A DNA stretch of 9,844 nucleotides from assembly GCA_021807965.1 (NCBI GenBank), contig JAKBCI010000039.1, positions 1-9,844 of the forward strand, read 5' to 3'. Within the stretch, counting starts at the first letter, position 1; every line of letters begins with the position of its first letter. Positions 7,608-9,844 of this stretch are shown one piece after another. Under the pieces are notes generated by a model. That model had not been told where the DNA came from and searched no databases. It saw only the letters and a list, made by a program, of their open reading frames with translations. Origin of the DNA: Actinomycetes bacterium. Lineage in GTDB: Bacteria; Actinomycetota; Acidimicrobiia; Acidimicrobiales; RAAP-2. The translations under genes and the position numbers were made by a program.

Positions 7608-8583
7608 GCTGTGGTGGGTGGCGGGCGGCGCTACGGCGCTGGTGGTCGTCGCGGTGGCGTGGTTCGTGTTGCAGGTCTACCCGATTGGTGGACCTGGTCG
7701 CCCCGTCACGGTGACGGTGCACCCGGGAGACTCCCTCGCGGCGATCGCCGGCGAGCTGCACGCGGCGGGCGTGATCGCGAGCCCCTTCGCGTTTCGCCTC
7801 GACGCACTGGTCTTCGGTGCGCCGACGGTCTACCCGGGAACCTACGTGTTCCGACAGGACTCGTCTTTCGCCGCGGTGAAGGGCATCTTCGCCGCCCCCA
7901 TCGTCTCGGTGGTACCGGGGTTGACGCTGCATGAGGTCGCCCTCCAAGTCGCCAGTCGGGCCGGTGACACCTTCGCCAACCAGTTCGTGCTCGACGCGAC
8001 GCGGGCCGCGAGGTCGAGTCCGTACGCGCCGCGCGGTTCCCTCGAAGGGCTCATCGGTGTGGGCCAGTACCGCTTGACGCCGCAGGTGACACCGCGGGCG
8101 TTGGTCGAGCAGATGGTGGCATCCTTTCAACGTGAGGCGACGACGGTGGGTCTGGCACCAACGACCACGCGCGCTGGTCTGGATGCCTATCAGCTGGTGG
8201 TGGCGGCGTCGATCGTGGAGAAGGAGGGGTACTACCCGTCCAATATGCCCAAGGTGGCCCGCGTCATCTTCAATCGTCTGGCGCGCGGTGGACCGCTCCA
8301 GATGGACGCCACGATCCTGTACGCGCTCGGCATGGACGGCGGGTCGGTCACCCACGCGATGTTGCGAACGCGCTCGCCGTACAACACGTACCTCACGAAC
8401 GGATTGACGCCGACGCCGATCTGCACGGTGTCGACGGCGGCCCTGCGCGCGGTGCTGAACCCGCCTCCGGGTCCCTGGCTGTACTTCACGGTCGTTGACC
8501 GCTCGGGAACCGAGGCATTCTCGACGACGTTCGCACAGCAACTCGCCAATGAACGCCTGGCGGCGTCGCGGGGGATCGGGTGA
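7597..8583 (+). CDS. mltG: Endolytic murein transglycosylase MltG (YceG-like)
   Basis: Inner-membrane lytic transglycosylase that cuts nascent peptidoglycan strands and is thought to set glycan length by terminating polymerisation. The 328-residue product starts with MRRRLWW and one membrane anchor (~8-28), which predicts a cytoplasmic N-terminus and an extracytoplasmic catalytic region. A LysM-like segment with HPGDSLAAIAGELHAAGVI (~42-60) follows. The catalytic part has AASIVEKE (203-210; E208 aligns with the catalytic glutamate of E. coli MltG), VIFNRL, PLQMDATILYALG (~233-245) and SPYNTYLTNGLTPTPI (~260-275). GTG 7597 overlaps ruvX by eleven bases and supplies the positive charges before the membrane segment, so I prefer it to the in-frame GTG 7618. 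Two family motifs look altered: the LEGFLFPDTY region reads LEGLIGVGQYRL, and the C-terminal histidines are absent. Confidence 0.93.
   Translation: MRRRLWWVAGGATALVVVAVAWFVLQVYPIGGPGRPVTVTVHPGDSLAAIAGELHAAGVIASPFAFRLDALVFGAPTVYPGTYVFRQDSSFAAVKGIFAAPIVSVVPGLTLHEVALQVASRAGDTFANQFVLDATRAARSSPYAPRGSLEGLIGVGQYRLTPQVTPRALVEQMVASFQREATTVGLAPTTTRAGLDAYQLVVAASIVEKEGYYPSNMPKVARVIFNRLARGGPLQMDATILYALGMDGGSVTHAMLRTRSPYNTYLTNGLTPTPICTVSTAALRAVLNPPPGPWLYFTVVDRSGTEAFSTTFAQQLANERLAASRGIG
8570..8575 (+). promoter_or_regulatory. Ribosome binding site of aroE
   Basis: GGGGGA lies seven bases before ATG 8583 and four before GTG 8580, inside the mltG 3' end. The spacing favours the ATG as the main aroE start. 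Confidence 0.45.
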
Positions 8584-9356
8584 TGTGGCGTCTCGGGGTC
8601 GCCGGCTCGCCCGTCGCGCACTCGCTCTCGCCCGCGCTGCACCGCGCTGGCTTGGCGATGGCCGGCCTCGAGGGAACCTCGGTGGCGATTGACGTCGACG
8701 TCGACCAGGTGGCTCGTCTACGCGACGTGCTCGGCGTTACCGTCGACGCGCTGTCGCTCACGATGCCCCTGAAAACGCCGGCCCTGGCGCTGTGCGATGA
8801 GGTGGACGACGTGGCCCGTCGCGTCGGTGCCGTCAATTCGGTCATCGTGCGCGAGGGTCGACTGTACGGCGCCAACACCGACGGCGGGGGATTCGTCTCG
8901 TCGCTGGACTACCAGTTCGGGATGGACGTGGCGGGGTCTCGCGCGTTGGTGATCGGGGCCGGCGGCGCGGCCCGGGGGATTGTTGACGCCTTGGCCGGGG
9001 CTGGCGCGGACGTCATCGACGTCGTGGCGCGGCGCCGCGAACCCGCGGCGTGGCTCGCCGAGCACTACGACGTCGTTCGCATCGGCGCCCACGGTGGTCC
9101 CCTCGACCTGGTCGTCAACACGACACCGGTGGCTGGCCGCCTCGCGAGTGGCGTCGCACCAGGGGTGGGACCGCGAACGGTGGCGGTCGATATAACGTAT
9201 GAACCACGCATGACTCAATGGCGCTCCCAGTACGAACGACGCGGCTGTCCTACGGCGAATGGCTTGGCGATGCTGGCCTTTCAGGCCGCTCGCCAGCTGA
9301 CCTGGTGGCTCGGCGTGCCCATTGATGGCGCGGCCCTGGCCGAGACGATCTCGTGA
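8583..9356 (+). CDS. aroE: Shikimate dehydrogenase (NADP-dependent)
   Basis: Reduces 3-dehydroshikimate to shikimate in the chorismate pathway, in the cytoplasm. The 257-residue product is near the usual AroE length. The substrate domain has AHSLSPALH (SLSP at 14-17), LTMPLK with the catalytic lysine K64, GAVNS (N85) and GANTDGGGF with the catalytic aspartate D100. The Rossmann domain has the dinucleotide loop IGAGGAARG (124-132), then VVNTTP (~178-183), and the C-terminal NGLAMLAFQAARQLTWW with the conserved Q234. The usual NVTVPxK segment reads SLTMPLK, retaining the Thr and Lys. The start is either GTG 8580 (GTGA overlap with mltG) or ATG 8583. I chose ATG because of its initiation strength and spacing behind GGGGGA. 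All substrate-contacting residues are present, so true AroE is favoured over a YdiB/quinate-type paralogue. The position after mltG is usual for Actinobacteria. Confidence 0.93.
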   Translation: MWRLGVAGSPVAHSLSPALHRAGLAMAGLEGTSVAIDVDVDQVARLRDVLGVTVDALSLTMPLKTPALALCDEVDDVARRVGAVNSVIVREGRLYGANTDGGGFVSSLDYQFGMDVAGSRALVIGAGGAARGIVDALAGAGADVIDVVARRREPAAWLAEHYDVVRIGAHGGPLDLVVNTTPVAGRLASGVAPGVGPRTVAVDITYEPRMTQWRSQYERRGCPTANGLAMLAFQAARQLTWWLGVPIDGAALAETIS

Positions 9357-9844
9357 GTGACACCCTGCTCGCCGCGTCAACGCGCGTGCGCAGTCGAGAC
9401 ACCATGGACCGGGGCCTGTTCGGCGGACTGGTCGCGCTCGGGATCATCGGCGTGGTCATGATCTATTCGGCGACGAGACAGGCGCTGGTCGACGCCGGCT
9501 ACAACCCGCACTACTACCTCGAGCGCCAAGGCTTCTTCGTCGTCCTGGGCATCGTCGTGATGTACGTCATCTCGCGCTTCGACTACCGACGGTTCGATAT
9601 TCTCGCCACGCCGCTCTACGTGATCTCCCTGTTCGCGCTGGCGGGGGTGTTCGTCGCCGGTCAGAGCGCCCTGGGCGCCCAGCGGTGGTACAACCTGGGC
9701 TTCATCCAGTTTCAGCCCAGTGAGTTCACGGTGCTGACGATCATCCTCGCGATCGCCACGTACACCCAGCGACGCGCCGACGGTCTGAGCATGTACGACG
9801 TCGTGCGAATTCTGGTGATGGGCGCGACGCCACTCTTGCTCATC
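9353..9844 (+). CDS. rodA: SEDS-family peptidoglycan glycosyltransferase, RodA-type (3' truncated by window end)
   Basis: The first 164 codons of a multi-pass membrane protein; the frame is open to the window edge. After a ~20-residue polar cytoplasmic N-terminus come hydrophobic segments at ~21-40 (GIIGVVMIYSAT is the usual first SEDS helix ending), ~60-76, ~84-103, ~124-138 and one beginning near 152. The family signature GAQRWYNLGFIQFQPSEF spans 108-125. SEDS proteins polymerise lipid II into glycan strands with a partner class B PBP. The signature wording (GAQRW...QPSE) favours RodA over FtsW, but the missing C-terminal half leaves FtsW or a sporulation-like SEDS possible. GTG 9353 overlaps the aroE stop as GTGA. 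The lysine usually found three residues after QPSE is replaced by valine (PSEFTV). Co-transcription with mltG suits a cell-wall role. Confidence 0.9.
   Translation, partial: MSDTLLAASTRVRSRDTMDRGLFGGLVALGIIGVVMIYSATRQALVDAGYNPHYYLERQGFFVVLGIVVMYVISRFDYRRFDILATPLYVISLFALAGVFVAGQSALGAQRWYNLGFIQFQPSEFTVLTIILAIATYTQRRADGLSMYDVVRILVMGATPLLLI

Noticed and set aside
7456..8541. Minus-strand open frame (361 codons) opposite ruvX and mltG
   Set aside because: Shadow of plus-strand genes with clear family motifs; the translation is Arg/His-rich and unlike any family I know.
8691..8706. Short repeated GTCGAC-like units
   Set aside because: They encode an Asp-Val alternation (IDVDVDQV) in aroE and are too short to be a functional repeat array.

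Overview
The window is a compact, all-plus-strand block of core housekeeping genes from a high-GC bacterium. The gene order relA – hisS – aspS – rarA – alaS – ruvX – mltG – aroE, the tRNA-ligase motif variants (such as RQFEF in AspRS motif 2 and RAPDID in AlaRS motif 2), and frequent GTG starts point to Actinomycetota. A deep-branching class such as Acidimicrobiia is my guess. The class is not proven by anything in the window, and no rRNA or tRNA is present to settle it.

Layout: the window opens inside the last ~100 codons of relA (ACT domain) and continues with complete hisS (HisRS), aspS (AspRS), rarA (clamp-loader-like AAA+ ATPase), alaS (AlaRS), ruvX/yqgF (RNase H-fold nuclease family), mltG (membrane lytic transglycosylase) and aroE (shikimate dehydrogenase). 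It ends inside a SEDS glycosyltransferase gene (rodA type). Every junction is a 1-11 base overlap except alaS/ruvX, which has a 4-base gap. There is no intergenic space for a terminator, an attenuator or a full promoter, so the nine genes look like one translationally coupled transcription unit. No gene-free stretch longer than a few bases exists.

Functionally the block joins stringent-response signalling by relA with three tRNA-charging enzymes. These are followed by replication-fork and nucleic-acid maintenance (rarA, ruvX), cell-wall glycan synthesis and termination (mltG, rodA) and aromatic amino-acid synthesis (aroE). AspRS carries the residues expected of a non-discriminating enzyme, which implies that the host makes Asn-tRNA(Asn) through GatCAB.

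The most notable observation is rarA. Its conserved N-terminus is encoded upstream of the first ATG/GTG/TTG in frame, and the only start codon that fits is a CTG overlapping the aspS stop as CTGA, behind an AAGGA motif. This mirrors the ATGA and GTGA junctions elsewhere in the operon. I found no mobile element, CRISPR array, RNA gene or obviously novel system.
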